Counted from the first letter of the stretch, positions 1-9,394 are shown. The stretch is 64,000 nt of DNA from GCA-002733465 sp965230525 (GCA_965230525.1 OZ246008.1:4650001-4714000); one strand, 5' to 3'. Notes: generated by a model not told the origin, from the letters alone. A program made the numbers and translations.

Positions 1-1154
1 TGAGCCTTTTCTTTTTCATCTTTGGCTTGTTCTAATTGGTCAACAATTTTTCCAGCGTAAAAAATCATCGCTCGACCGCCTTCGGAAATCGCTTTTTGAG
101 TCAATAACATTCTTCTAACGTCAGGATGAACAATAATCGGGTCGGCCACTTTTTCAGGGTACTTAGGTCCGGACAGAGAGCGCATAGACATTCTCTCTTT
201 GGCATAAGGCAAAGAGATTTGATAAGCCAATTCAGCGGAACAGACACCTTGCATAGCGGTACCAATTCGCGCGGTGTTCATAAAAGTAAACATATACTCG
301 AGGCCTTTATTTTGCTCGCCAATCAAATATCCTTTTGCGCTGTCAAAATTGATCACGGCTGTTGAGGAAGCTTTAATGCCCATCTTTTCTTCGATCGACC
401 CGCAACTAACATTATTTGGCTCGCCAATCGAACCGCCTTGATTGACTGTCATCTTTGGCACGATAAATAACGAAATTCCTTTGGTTCCAGCCGGCGCATC
501 GGGTAATTTTGCAAGAACGATATGAATGATATTTTCTGTCAGGTCATGCTCCCCAGCCGAAATAAAAATTTTACTACCTGTAATGTCGAAACTTCCTTCT
601 TCGTTGGGCACCGCTTTGGTTCTAACCTGTCCAAGATCTGAGCCACACTGTGCTTCGGTTAGACACATGGTGCCGCTCCATTCGCCGGAAGTGAGTTTGT
701 GCAAATAGGTTTCTTTCTGCTGCTCGTTTGCATGTTCAATTAATGTATTCATAGCGCCTAAGCTTAGTCCCGAATACATTGCCCAGGCCCAATTTGCGGT
801 GCCAATCATCTCTGTACGCAACAGCCCGACTGACGGTGGGAGCCCTTGACCGCCATACTCAACTGGATGGGAAAGTCCGTGCCATCCACCCTCGATGTAT
901 TGCTGGTAAGCTTGCTTAAATCCTTTAGGTGTTGTCACTTGACCATTGTCAAAATGGCAACCTTCTTTATCACCACTTTGATAGAGCGGTGCTAATTCGG
1001 ATTGGCAAAGTTTATTACATTCGCTCATGATCATATCCACTAGCTCAGCATTAGCTTCTTCATAAGCTGGAAACTTCTGGTAATGCGAATAGAAGTCTAA
1101 GACCTCTTCAAATACGAACTTCATATCAGCGATAGGTGCGGTATAGTCAGTCAT
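1..1154 (-). CDS. Acyl-CoA dehydrogenase, N-terminal 384 residues (runs off the window)
   Basis: Flavin-dependent oxidation of an acyl-CoA to the trans-2-enoyl-CoA, the first step of beta-oxidation. The gene starts at ATG 1154 (MTDYTAPIADMKF) and is open to the window edge, so its C-terminal part is missing. The opening residues look like the Acyl-CoA_dh_N extension typical of the roughly 600-residue bacterial subfamily. It is followed by the middle-domain signature GTMCLTEAQCGSDLGQVRTKA (about residues 168-188) and by the segment FTFMNTARIGTAMQGVC, near where the FAD/acyl interface begins in this family. The catalytic base cannot be checked because the C-terminal domain lies outside. It is divergent from hemH across about 230 bp. 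Substrate chain length cannot be told; the nearby mutase icmF suggests short or branched acyl-CoA metabolism, which is inference. Confidence 0.93.
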   Translation of the reverse strand, partial: MTDYTAPIADMKFVFEEVLDFYSHYQKFPAYEEANAELVDMIMSECNKLCQSELAPLYQSGDKEGCHFDNGQVTTPKGFKQAYQQYIEGGWHGLSHPVEYGGQGLPPSVGLLRTEMIGTANWAWAMYSGLSLGAMNTLIEHANEQQKETYLHKLTSGEWSGTMCLTEAQCGSDLGQVRTKAVPNEEGSFDITGSKIFISAGEHDLTENIIHIVLAKLPDAPAGTKGISLFIVPKMTVNQGGSIGEPNNVSCGSIEEKMGIKASSTAVINFDSAKGYLIGEQNKGLEYMFTFMNTARIGTAMQGVCSAELAYQISLPYAKERMSMRSLSGPKYPEKVADPIIVHPDVRRMLLTQKAISEGGRAMIFYAGKIVDQLEQAKDEKEKA

Positions 1155-1386
1155 GGTTTGTGCCTTTCTGTTTTAATTTGACGCTCTTTGGGCGAGCCAA
1201 TAGAACTATTCTGGCAGTTTTCTTGTGTCATTACAACTGGTCCGATGAGATAAAGATCGCCATTCTCGTATATTTAGCTGTTTAGACTGAGATCTTCTGG
1301 CCGCTTTTGTTTAGAATAGCCTCAGTTATCCACTTAGCTGTTTGACCGATTCGTCAACGAACATTTTATAAGAAAACCAACAAGTT

Positions 1387-2418
1387 ATGACAAACAAAGC
1401 CGTACTGCTCGCTAATTTGGGTTCCCCAGACGACTGCACTGAACAACCCGTTCGAGAATATTTAAATCAATTTTTGATGGACCCATACGTCATCCAGCTA
1501 CCTTGGTTGCTTAGGCGCATGATTGTCAGTCTTTTGGTGTTACCAAAGCGGCCGAAAGAATCAGCGGAGGCCTACGCCCAAGTTTGGACCGAAGAAGGCT
1601 CGCCACTGGTGGTGTTTTCCGAGCAACAACGAGCATTGCTTGCAGAACAAACAGACGTCCCAGTTCACCTTGCCATGCGTTACGGTAACCCAAGCATTGA
1701 AAGCCAATTGTTGGCGATAGCTGAAAATCCACAAGCCGACACGGTGCTTTTTATCCCACTTTACCCGCATTATGCAGACAGTACGGTGACAACCTCGATC
1801 AAAGAGGCTGAGCGAGTTATCGAACAACACAAGTTGCCACTAAAACTAGAAGTTAAAGATGTTTTTTACAATGATCCTTTGTATATCGATGCGCTAGTCA
1901 AAAGCTCCGCCCCCTTTATCCAGCCTTTGAAAGCGGATAACCCTGAAAATACACCTCATTTATTGTTTAGCTATCATGGACTACCAGAGCAGCATATAAC
2001 CAAAGCCGATCCCACGGGTAGCCATTGTTTAAAATCTGCCAATTGCTGTGAAATGCCCTCGCAAGCTCACGCCACCTGCTACCGTCATCAAGTGATGCAA
2101 ACCACGCGTCTATTTGCCGAGAAGGCTGGGTTATCACCATCTCAGTACACTGTTTGCTTCCAGTCTAGACTAGGACGAGCAAAATGGCTCGAACCGAGCA
2201 CTGAAGACACCTTAGTGAAACTGGCTAAAGAAGGTGTTAAAGATGTGCTCGTTATTTGTCCGGCATTTGTTACCGACTGCTTGGAAACCTTAGAAGAGAT
2301 AGCCATGCAAGGTGAAGAAACATTTGTTGCCGCAGGAGGCAAAACCCTAAAGTTAATTCCCTGCCTTAACAACCACCCAGCTTGGATCGAAACCTTGGCA
2401 AGTTGGACTAAGGACTGA
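1387..2418 (+). CDS. hemH: Ferrochelatase
   Basis: Inserts Fe2+ into protoporphyrin IX, the last step of heme b synthesis, at the inner face of the cytoplasmic membrane. The product has 343 residues, a normal bacterial length. The catalytic histidine is in FSYHGLP (His197), and the conserved C-terminal block QSRLGRAKWLEPSTEDTL (about 260-276) is followed by CPAFVTDCLETLEEI (about 291-305). The segment after the catalytic His carries four cysteines (214, 220, 221, 231). Internal cysteines of this kind are [2Fe-2S] ligands in one class of bacterial ferrochelatases, so a cluster is possible. It starts at ATG 1387 and is followed after 19 nt by a DUF2956 gene, probably cotranscribed. Its presence implies the classical protoporphyrin route to heme. 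Confidence 0.97.
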   Translation: MTNKAVLLANLGSPDDCTEQPVREYLNQFLMDPYVIQLPWLLRRMIVSLLVLPKRPKESAEAYAQVWTEEGSPLVVFSEQQRALLAEQTDVPVHLAMRYGNPSIESQLLAIAENPQADTVLFIPLYPHYADSTVTTSIKEAERVIEQHKLPLKLEVKDVFYNDPLYIDALVKSSAPFIQPLKADNPENTPHLLFSYHGLPEQHITKADPTGSHCLKSANCCEMPSQAHATCYRHQVMQTTRLFAEKAGLSPSQYTVCFQSRLGRAKWLEPSTEDTLVKLAKEGVKDVLVICPAFVTDCLETLEEIAMQGEETFVAAGGKTLKLIPCLNNHPAWIETLASWTKD

Positions 2419-2437
2419 GTCGATAAGGAAATCCACT

Positions 2438-2779
2438 ATGGCCAAATATAAAACTTCCCCATCCAAAGAGACTGAACAAGCCGCTGTTAAAGCAGCCAAA
2501 GCTACACAGAAACCGGGGCAGAGCAAACAACAAACCAAATTGATTGCCCAAGGCATTCAAAAAGGTATAGAGCACTACAAAAAGCAGCAAAAAGCGAAGG
2601 CCCGCGAACTTGATAAAAAGCTAAAGCAGGTCAATAAGGCTGCCTCCGTTGAGTTTCAATCATCCGTTGATGAACATGAACAGACAACAGCCTCACAAGC
2701 AAAGTCGCCAAAATTACCATGGATTTTATTACTCATTTCATGGGCATTATTTGCAATTTATTTTATTCTGGTTGCCTAA
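2438..2779 (+). CDS. DUF2956 small membrane protein
   Basis: Function unknown. The 113-residue product has a charged, Lys/Gln-rich N-terminal half containing KATQKPGQSKQQTKLIAQGI (about 21-41) and a helical, probably coiled stretch to residue 70. A single C-terminal membrane helix (about 94-112, PWILLLISWALFAIYFILV) ends the protein. This layout and the TQKPGQ-KLIAQGIQKGI core match DUF2956 as I recall that family, found in gammaproteobacteria. AAGGAAA lies just upstream of ATG 2438. The 19-nt gap from hemH suggests one transcript. A C-tail-anchored topology with a cytoplasmic body is inferred from the positive charge ahead of the helix. Confidence 0.85.
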   Translation: MAKYKTSPSKETEQAAVKAAKATQKPGQSKQQTKLIAQGIQKGIEHYKKQQKAKARELDKKLKQVNKAASVEFQSSVDEHEQTTASQAKSPKLPWILLLISWALFAIYFILVA

Positions 2780-2957
2780 CCCAAGCTTTGTCCTATATCT
2801 GCCCAAGTCCGGCTAAAAACAATTGACGCTACGGAAATAAGGGCTGCCAGCAGCTCTTAACTAAATCAGCATTGACGCGCTCATCCGAGCAGCAGTCATT
2901 AGCTTTATACTAAGCAAGATAAATGGGTTCAAACTTCGCCCTAAGCCCTATTTTTGC

Positions 2958-2963
2958 TATAAT
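2958..2963 (+). promoter_or_regulatory. Candidate extended -10 promoter element for icmF
   Basis: TATAAT preceded by TGC gives an extended -10 (TGCTATAAT) about 95 bp upstream of the icmF start. The expected -35 position shows only a poor match, which is usual for extended -10 promoters. The rest of the 2780-3058 gap shows no gene; AGGA lies just ahead of ATG 3059. Confidence 0.45.
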
Positions 2964-3058
2964 GCGCGCCAAATTTGTGTCACTCGCCTCCCACATCTCC
3001 AGTCAAATTATTGAAAGGGAGATCGAGTCAAGGTAATTGATTAAATCAGGATCTTTCT

Positions 3059-6000
3059 ATGTCTGACCCAGTCCCGTACAAAAGCACCCATAAAATTCGC
3101 ATGGTTACCGCAGCCTCTTTATTTGATGGCCATGATGCCGCAATTAATATTATGCGCCGAATTATTCAAGCAACTGGCTGTGAAGTGATTCATTTAGGTC
3201 ACAACCGCAGCGTGCAAGAAGTCGTCAATTGTGCGATTCAAGAAGACGTACAGGCCATCGCTATGACCTCATACCAAGGTGGACATGTTGAATACCTAAA
3301 ATACATGGTCGACCTGCTCGAAGAAAATGGATGCGGCCATATCAAAGTATTTGCAGGCGGGGGCGGGGTCATTCTACCCGACGAAATTGAAGAACTTCAT
3401 CAACACGGAGTCGCTCGAGTCTACTCTCCAGATGACGGCCGCGATTTAGGCTTGCAAGGGATGATCAATGATTTGGTCAAATCTTCAGATTTTGCCACTG
3501 GCGATCTAAGCGATGGCAAACCAGCACCCACCGATGTGCCCAATTTTGACCAACCACGCGAAATCGGTCGATTGATTTCAGCTGCTGAAAACTTCCCAGA
3601 GCAATCAAAACAGTTATTAGAAAAAGCGCGCCAAAAGGCTGAATCCTCTTCCACTCCAGTACTCGGAATTACTGGGACTGGCGGCGCGGGAAAATCCTCC
3701 TTAGTTGATGAGTTGGTTCGACGATTCTTAATGGATTTTGAAGATAAAAACATTGCGATTATTTCAGTTGACCCCTCAAAGCGAAAAACCGGCGGTGCAT
3801 TACTTGGTGATAGAATCCGAATGAATGCGATTAATAATGATCGTGTTTATATGCGTTCACTCGCGACAAGACAATCCAATCTAGCACTATCACCACATAT
3901 CCAAGATGCGGTTAACATTGTTAAAGCGGCAGGCTTTGATTTAGTGATTCTGGAAACCTCAGGCATCGGCCAATCGGATACCGAAATCGAAGAGCACTCC
4001 GACGTTTCCATGTATGTCATGACTCCAGAATACGGTGCGGCAACTCAGCTTGAAAAAATAGACATGCTTGATTTTGCAGACATTATTGCGATCAACAAGT
4101 TCGACAAGCGCGGAGCTCAAGATGCCCTCCGTGATGTGCAAAAACAATTTCAACGCAACCACACTCGGTTTGATGAACCGACCGAAAACATGCCCGTACA
4201 CGGCACCATCGCAAGTCAATTTAACGACCCAGGAACCAATCGTTTGTACAAGCGATTAATGCAAATCGTCCAAGAAAAAACGAACACCGAATTAGTTTCA
4301 AACTTTGATTCGAGTGAAGAAATTTCCGAAAAATTATTTATAATTCCACCCAAACGCAATCGCTACTTAGCGGAAATTGCAGAAAATAATCGAGCTTATG
4401 ATCAATGGGTAGAATCGCAAGCCAACCAGGCACAAAAGTATCAAAGTGTTTCCGAAACTCTCGAGATGGCAGCGCAAGCAGATGACCCTTCGCTTGAATC
4501 TTCGGTTAAAGCACTGTTGGAGCAAACCGAACTAAAATTGGATCGCGAAAACAGTAAACTATTAGAGCAGTGGGACCAAGAGTGCCAGCGCTATCAAGAT
4601 GACGAATTTATTTATCAAGTAAGAGACAAAGATATTAAAGTGAAGACACACAGTGTTTCTTTGTCCGATCAAAAAATACCAAAAATTTCAGTACCAAAAT
4701 ATAAAGGCTGGGGCGACCGACTCAAGTGGAAATTACAGGAAAACTTCCCCGGTCAGTTTCCTTACACCGCCGGCGTATTTCCATTTAAGCGCGAAGGTGA
4801 AGATCCAACTCGTATGTTCGCAGGAGAAGGTGGACCAGAACGAACCAACCGACGATTCCATTACGTTAGCAAAGGCATGCCTGCAGCGCGTCTATCAACC
4901 GCTTTTGACTCTGTCACTTTGTATGGTGATGACCCCGATTACCGCCCCGATATATTCGGAAAAATTGGTAACGCAGGAGTTTCAATTTGCTGCTTAGATG
5001 ACGCGAAAAAGCTCTATTCCGGATTCCAATTAACCAAGCCGACGACTTCTGTTTCCATGACCATTAACGGACCTGCTCCAATCTTGGTCGGATTCTTTAT
5101 GAATGCCGCAATTGACCAAGAATGCGAAATTTACATCAAGCAAAATGGACTAGAGTCGCAAGTTCGACAAAAAATTGCCGACATCTATGCCGCAAAGCAA
5201 CTTCCAGTACCAACTTATCAGGGTGAAATTCCAGAAGGTAATGATGGCTTGGGACTAATGCTTCTTGGAGTCACCGGCGATCAAGTACTTCCACAAGATG
5301 TTTATGACAAAATTAAATTTGAAACCATACAGAAAGTTCGTGGAACTGTACAAGCGGACATACTAAAAGAAGATCAAGCACAAAATACCTGCATTTTCTC
5401 GACTGAATTTGCGCTTCGTTTAATGGGTGATGTACAAGAATATTTCATTGAGAAAAATGTTAGAAACTTTTACTCAGTTTCAATTTCTGGCTATCACATT
5501 GCGGAAGCCGGTGCGAACCCCATTTCACAATTAGCCTTTACCCTTGCCAATGGATTTACTTTTGTAGAGTACTACTTGGCAAGAGGCATGGACATTAATA
5601 AGTTTGCACCTAACTTCAGCTTCTTCTTTTCAAATGGGGTTGATCCAGAATATGCAGTGATCGGTCGGGTAGCACGACGTATTTGGGCAAAAGCAATGAA
5701 GCACAAGTACAAAGCGAATTCGCGAGCACAAATGTTAAAGTATCATATTCAAACTTCGGGCCGCTCACTGCATGCGCAAGAAATTGACTTTAATGATATT
5801 AGAACAACGCTACAAGCGCTCTACGCTATTTACGATAACTGTAACTCATTGCATACCAATGCCTATGATGAGGCAATCACCACTCCAACCGAAGCCTCTG
5901 TTCGTCGAGCCATGGCAATCCAATTAATCATAAACCGTGAGCTAGGATTAAACAAAAACCAAAACCCACTGCAGGGCTCTTTTATTATTGAAGAATTAAC

Positions 6001-6439
6001 TGACTTAGTTGAAGAAGCAATTCTGATGGAGTTTGAACGTATTAGCGAACGCGGTGGTGTATTAGGTGCTATGGAAACCATGTATCAACGTTCAAAGATT
6101 CAAGAAGAATCCATGCACTATGAAATGCTCAAACATACCGGCGAATACCCGATTATCGGTGTAAATACCTTTTTATCAGCAGAAGGTTCTCCAACGGTCA
6201 TTCCGGGCGAAGTCATTCGCTCCACCACCGAAGAAAAAGAATATCAAATTGAAATGCTGGGCCGATTAAACCAAGCCTATGCGGATAAGATTGATGAGCA
6301 AGTTAAAGCAATCCAAACCGCAGCACTTGAAAACAAAAATATATTCGAAGTGCTTATGGGGGCGACCAAGTATTGTTCACTAGGAAAAATTTCAAACACC
6401 TTATATCAGGTCGGCGGCCAGTATAGAAGAAGCATGTAG
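3059..6439 (+). CDS. icmF: Fused isobutyryl-CoA mutase (B12-dependent, with built-in G-protein chaperone)
   Basis: Adenosylcobalamin-dependent carbon-skeleton mutase interconverting isobutyryl-CoA and n-butyryl-CoA; some family members also act on pivalyl- or isovaleryl-CoA. The 1126 residues show the full IcmF order. An N-terminal B12-binding domain has LFDGHDAAIN (about 21-30, base-off histidine His25) and a Gly-rich AGGGGVI near 99-105. A MeaB-type GTPase follows, with P-loop GTGGAGKSS (206-214), switch-like VILETSGIGQSD and NKFDK (346-350). A helical linker precedes the C-terminal TIM-barrel substrate domain from about 560, with TAGVFPFKREGEDPTRMFAGEG. The length matches the family. No separate small subunit or meaB is needed. 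It depends on adenosylcobalamin, which the B12 island at 39-53 kb would supply; the link is inferred from shared cofactor only. Confidence 0.95.
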   Translation: MSDPVPYKSTHKIRMVTAASLFDGHDAAINIMRRIIQATGCEVIHLGHNRSVQEVVNCAIQEDVQAIAMTSYQGGHVEYLKYMVDLLEENGCGHIKVFAGGGGVILPDEIEELHQHGVARVYSPDDGRDLGLQGMINDLVKSSDFATGDLSDGKPAPTDVPNFDQPREIGRLISAAENFPEQSKQLLEKARQKAESSSTPVLGITGTGGAGKSSLVDELVRRFLMDFEDKNIAIISVDPSKRKTGGALLGDRIRMNAINNDRVYMRSLATRQSNLALSPHIQDAVNIVKAAGFDLVILETSGIGQSDTEIEEHSDVSMYVMTPEYGAATQLEKIDMLDFADIIAINKFDKRGAQDALRDVQKQFQRNHTRFDEPTENMPVHGTIASQFNDPGTNRLYKRLMQIVQEKTNTELVSNFDSSEEISEKLFIIPPKRNRYLAEIAENNRAYDQWVESQANQAQKYQSVSETLEMAAQADDPSLESSVKALLEQTELKLDRENSKLLEQWDQECQRYQDDEFIYQVRDKDIKVKTHSVSLSDQKIPKISVPKYKGWGDRLKWKLQENFPGQFPYTAGVFPFKREGEDPTRMFAGEGGPERTNRRFHYVSKGMPAARLSTAFDSVTLYGDDPDYRPDIFGKIGNAGVSICCLDDAKKLYSGFQLTKPTTSVSMTINGPAPILVGFFMNAAIDQECEIYIKQNGLESQVRQKIADIYAAKQLPVPTYQGEIPEGNDGLGLMLLGVTGDQVLPQDVYDKIKFETIQKVRGTVQADILKEDQAQNTCIFSTEFALRLMGDVQEYFIEKNVRNFYSVSISGYHIAEAGANPISQLAFTLANGFTFVEYYLARGMDINKFAPNFSFFFSNGVDPEYAVIGRVARRIWAKAMKHKYKANSRAQMLKYHIQTSGRSLHAQEIDFNDIRTTLQALYAIYDNCNSLHTNAYDEAITTPTEASVRRAMAIQLIINRELGLNKNQNPLQGSFIIEELTDLVEEAILMEFERISERGGVLGAMETMYQRSKIQEESMHYEMLKHTGEYPIIGVNTFLSAEGSPTVIPGEVIRSTTEEKEYQIEMLGRLNQAYADKIDEQVKAIQTAALENKNIFEVLMGATKYCSLGKISNTLYQVGGQYRRSM

Positions 6440-6452
6440 GTAAGGTTTTAGT

Positions 6453-6479
6453 CGCCCGCTCGGTTTTACCTAGTGGGCG
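6453..6479 (+). terminator. Hairpin after icmF, probable terminator
   Basis: Arms CGCCCGCT (6453-6460) and AGTGGGCG (6472-6479) pair over 8 bp with one G-U wobble around an 11-nt loop, 14 nt after the icmF stop. A T-rich stretch follows only after about 15 nt, so termination strength is uncertain. Confidence 0.5.
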
Positions 6480-6530
6480 GGGCTGTTGTGGTTCTTTTTG
6501 AAAAAGCCAAATTTAAAGTTAGGGGTGTTT

Positions 6531-6578
6531 CGTAGCGATTTTTTGACCTTAAACTGCTCGCGAGTAAAAATCACTACG
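6531..6578. terminator. Long inverted repeat between convergent icmF and trmK
   Basis: Arms 6531-6543 (CGTAGCGATTTTT) and 6566-6578 (AAAAATCACTACG) pair over 13 bp with a single mismatch. The loop holds a small self-complementary CTCGCGAG (6557-6564). It lies between two convergent genes with T-rich flanks on both sides, consistent with a bidirectional terminator. Confidence 0.5.
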
Positions 6579-6609
6579 ATTTATTTTAGAGTTTTTAAAA
6601 CCAAAACAT

Positions 6610-7293
6610 TCACTTAATGCATAAGTTTTGATATTCGGCAAGTAACGCTCCATACTTTAGCGGATCAACTTTTGCTTTTTTAGAAAAGTGATTAATGGTT
6701 TTCTGTAAGTATTCGTGATGCTCTGGATTTTCCCAATTCCACATTTGAGAACCCGCTTTGGTTAAAACTCTGCCTTCATTCCGAGACACGTAAATCAATT
6801 CATAAAACCGCCGATTCTCTTTTACGATTGCTTCTGAAACAAGTTTGAAACCTAATTTAATCAAACTCTCACGAATTTGATAGTTTCCATGGACTGAACA
6901 AATCAAAAAATCGATTACGAGTGAATTAGCTTTACCGCAAATACTTTGCACAAACTCAATGGTTTTATCACCGCCCACCCCTGCAATAATAAAAAGCTGA
7001 TTGTCTTTTTGAGGTAGCTCAATCGACTTTAAGTCACAGCAAAACACTTCCCAGGAACACTCAGGTTCTGAAAAATGTTCTGCCAATTGAACCGTTAATT
7101 TCTCCATCGGCAGATGGAGTCGATCGACAAAATAAACCTTTTGTGCGACCCCTCGATGTAACAATGCCATACCAAGCAACCCATGGTCACAACAGCAATC
7201 CCAGATAGCCTCGTAGCTTTTGCTGACTACTTGATTGAGCGACGACAAACGTTTTCCAAGTCTCAAATAGAATGACCTTAAGTTGCTAGGCAA
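6610..7293 (-). CDS. trmK: tRNA (adenine-22-N1)-methyltransferase family protein
   Basis: SAM-dependent methyltransferase of the TrmK family, which makes m1A22 in some tRNAs. The 227 residues begin with LGKRLSSLNQVV, followed by the SAM-binding motif WDCCCDHGLLGMALLHR (about 31-47), an acidic strand end VYFVDR (about 54-59) and a second core strand IIAGVGGDKTIEFV. Length and motif order fit TrmK. The reading frame begins at TTG 7293, because an in-frame stop lies just upstream and no ATG is available near the N-terminus; the ribosome site there is weak (CTGAG). It is convergent with icmF and downstream of the serine hydrolase gene by 28 nt, so it may be read from the same transcript. The exact tRNA target in Gram-negative bacteria is not established. 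Confidence 0.8.
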   Translation of the reverse strand: MPSNLRSFYLRLGKRLSSLNQVVSKSYEAIWDCCCDHGLLGMALLHRGVAQKVYFVDRLHLPMEKLTVQLAEHFSEPECSWEVFCCDLKSIELPQKDNQLFIIAGVGGDKTIEFVQSICGKANSLVIDFLICSVHGNYQIRESLIKLGFKLVSEAIVKENRRFYELIYVSRNEGRVLTKAGSQMWNWENPEHHEYLQKTINHFSKKAKVDPLKYGALLAEYQNLCIK

Positions 7294-7321
7294 CTCAGTG
7301 AATTAGTGTTTAAATTCGAAC

Positions 7322-9145
7322 TTAGTTAGCATTTAGCTTGCTAAGTGCCGTTTTGGCTGGACCATGTTCTGGCTGAAGCTCAAGAATTTTTTGATAACTT
7401 TTAATAGCAAGCTTATTCTCAGAAAGTAGCAAATATTGTTGAGCTAATCTCTCTAAACCAGTAACGCTCTCAGGAAATAGTTTATTCGAAAATTCAAGAA
7501 TTTTTCGTGCCTTTTGATTTTCCTTTTTGTTTGATAATGCCTCGGCAAAGTTAAGAATATTCCACTCTGCTTGTTCTTGCATGTTAGGTGTTTGTTTTAG
7601 CATATTTGCATACAACTTTTCAGCTTTGGCTAATTTCCAATTGATAACGGATTCAAAGGGGATATTCTCGTTATCCGTCAATCGTCTTCTAGCTACTTTA
7701 ATTCCATCTCCCATATCGAATATCAGTTCTACTTGATTAGTTTCAGGGTTGTTTACAAAGCTAAATTTCCTATCGTATTCTTTTCTTATATAAAGATTTT
7801 CTCCCACTCTATGCACCTGCATCGTGGTTCCATCGAGATATTTCATTAAAACCTTATCGTTACTCTTGCTTATGGTAAACAACATATCAGGATTATAGAA
7901 ATAACGACCAGAGATACGTTTAACTTCTTCATCACTGATTGGCAAAGACTTATAAGTTGGCCCTAAAAACTCCTTCCATTGATAAGTCTTAGCAATACTA
8001 TTTTTTAATTCTTCGATAAAAGCTGGGTGATTTGAATTGGTCATAATTGCAACACCATATCCGTCCGTTTTATGTGCGACTAGGTCAGCACTAAATCCCT
8101 CATCCCAACCGCCATGACCAAAATAAACACCCCGCTCTTTGGTATCGATAAAAAAACCTAAGCCAACATTTTGACTTACCCAAGGAGTAAGCATTTTCTT
8201 AACCATCTTTTGGCTGAGCACATTACTTTTATTCGACTTAATTCCGAGTTGAACATCAACAGCAAACTTTGCCAAGTCCTCGGCAGTGGTCCATAGGCCT
8301 GCAGCGGCCATTTCCGGATAAACATGTCGCTTGCCAGGTACGGGAGCTTTGTTGGGTAAATACCCTGCCGCGGCAAATTTTAGTTTTTCTTTTGGTAAGG
8401 GTTGTTCATAGGTACTACGTGTCATCCCAATCGGTGAGACAACTAATCTATCGAGCGCTTTCGGAAATTCTAAATTGGTAACATCGGAAACTAGTTTCTG
8501 CATAACCGTGTAACCGCCACCTGAATATCTCATTTCAGTTTCTGGCATTAAATCGACTACAACGGCCGCAGAGTTAGCAGGCTTTTCACCGTTTAGTACT
8601 TGCAATACGGTCGGCACAGGTAGACCTTCGGAATATCCCCAGTAGCCATGAACGGTTAAGCCGGCACTGTGATTGAGTAAATGCTTCAGTGCCACTGGGC
8701 GTTGCTTGGTCAATTCGTTTTCTGGTATTTTCCAGCCGTCTAAGTAAGAATTGACCGGTTTGTCTAAAGACAGCTTGCCATCTTCTACTAGCTTAAGTGC
8801 ACCATAGGCCGCTACTGGTTTACTGATCGAACCCGCTTGAAATAGAGTATTGTCATTGACGGACTCGTTTGTTTCTTTATCTGATACGCCATAGTGTTTA
8901 ATGAGGTGTATTTTATAGTCTTTAATAACAGCGATGCTCACTCCCGGAACGCCATAAAAATCCATCCGTTGTTCAATATTCCAACTCGGATCAGACTCAA
9001 ACCGCACAGTAGGCTGCAAGCTATTTTCAATTACGCGCAGTTCTTCAGCGAGTTCCTTGTTGCTAGAACTTGCGCTAGCGCCATATCCTGCTAAGGCAAG
9101 AACTGAAAATAGAATTACATGGTACTTTTTCTTTTGATAGGTCAA
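7322..9145 (-). CDS. Secreted beta-lactamase-fold serine hydrolase with C-terminal TPR
   Basis: Class C beta-lactamase/penicillin-binding-like esterase or peptidase of unknown substrate. After a signal peptide (about residues 8-25, VILFSVLALAGYGASAS) come the SxxK nucleophile motif GSISK (Ser106, Lys109), the second motif YSG (Tyr207) and the third motif HGG (344-346, in place of KTG). A beta-rich linker follows (about 400-500), then TPR helices near 545-605 with LAIKSYQKILELQPEHGPA. The total of 607 residues is longer than plain family members because of the TPR tail. Translation probably starts at TTG 9145, preceded by GAGGGG at 7 nt; no better ATG exists nearby. Periplasmic or outer-membrane location is inferred from the signal. 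It is unlikely to be a true antibiotic-resistance enzyme, but this cannot be excluded from sequence. Confidence 0.88.
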   Translation of the reverse strand: MTYQKKKYHVILFSVLALAGYGASASSSNKELAEELRVIENSLQPTVRFESDPSWNIEQRMDFYGVPGVSIAVIKDYKIHLIKHYGVSDKETNESVNDNTLFQAGSISKPVAAYGALKLVEDGKLSLDKPVNSYLDGWKIPENELTKQRPVALKHLLNHSAGLTVHGYWGYSEGLPVPTVLQVLNGEKPANSAAVVVDLMPETEMRYSGGGYTVMQKLVSDVTNLEFPKALDRLVVSPIGMTRSTYEQPLPKEKLKFAAAGYLPNKAPVPGKRHVYPEMAAAGLWTTAEDLAKFAVDVQLGIKSNKSNVLSQKMVKKMLTPWVSQNVGLGFFIDTKERGVYFGHGGWDEGFSADLVAHKTDGYGVAIMTNSNHPAFIEELKNSIAKTYQWKEFLGPTYKSLPISDEEVKRISGRYFYNPDMLFTISKSNDKVLMKYLDGTTMQVHRVGENLYIRKEYDRKFSFVNNPETNQVELIFDMGDGIKVARRRLTDNENIPFESVINWKLAKAEKLYANMLKQTPNMQEQAEWNILNFAEALSNKKENQKARKILEFSNKLFPESVTGLERLAQQYLLLSENKLAIKSYQKILELQPEHGPAKTALSKLNAN

Positions 9146-9322
9146 CTGAACGCCCCTCTTTTATTAGACTTATTTTTAGAATAGATCAGAAAATAGCACA
9201 GAAACGCCCCAATTGCGACACTTGTAACAGACAAAAGGGTAAAAATTCTGAGAGTTGCCAAGAAATTAAATTGGAGGACGAAGCGTTGAGGTACGAAACT
9301 AGCCGTTCGAAAGAACCATTAC

Positions 9323-9354
9323 TCCAAACAACTGGCGGAAGCCAGTTATTTGGA
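9323..9354 (-). terminator. Strong hairpin between the BamE-like gene and the serine hydrolase gene
   Basis: Arms 9323-9336 and 9341-9354 pair over 14 bp with one mismatch (a G-U wobble on the minus-strand RNA) around a 4-nt loop. No clear T-run follows in the minus direction, so this may be a processing or stabilising stem rather than a terminator. The rest of 9146-9394 holds no gene. Confidence 0.4.
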
Positions 9355-9394
9355 ATTCGGTAATTTGCAAAGATATATGGTCAATAAACGCTGT

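Noticed and set aside
7322..9145. Antibiotic-resistance beta-lactamase
   Set aside because: The HGG third motif, TPR tail and family resemblance point to a general serine hydrolase; nothing specific supports resistance.
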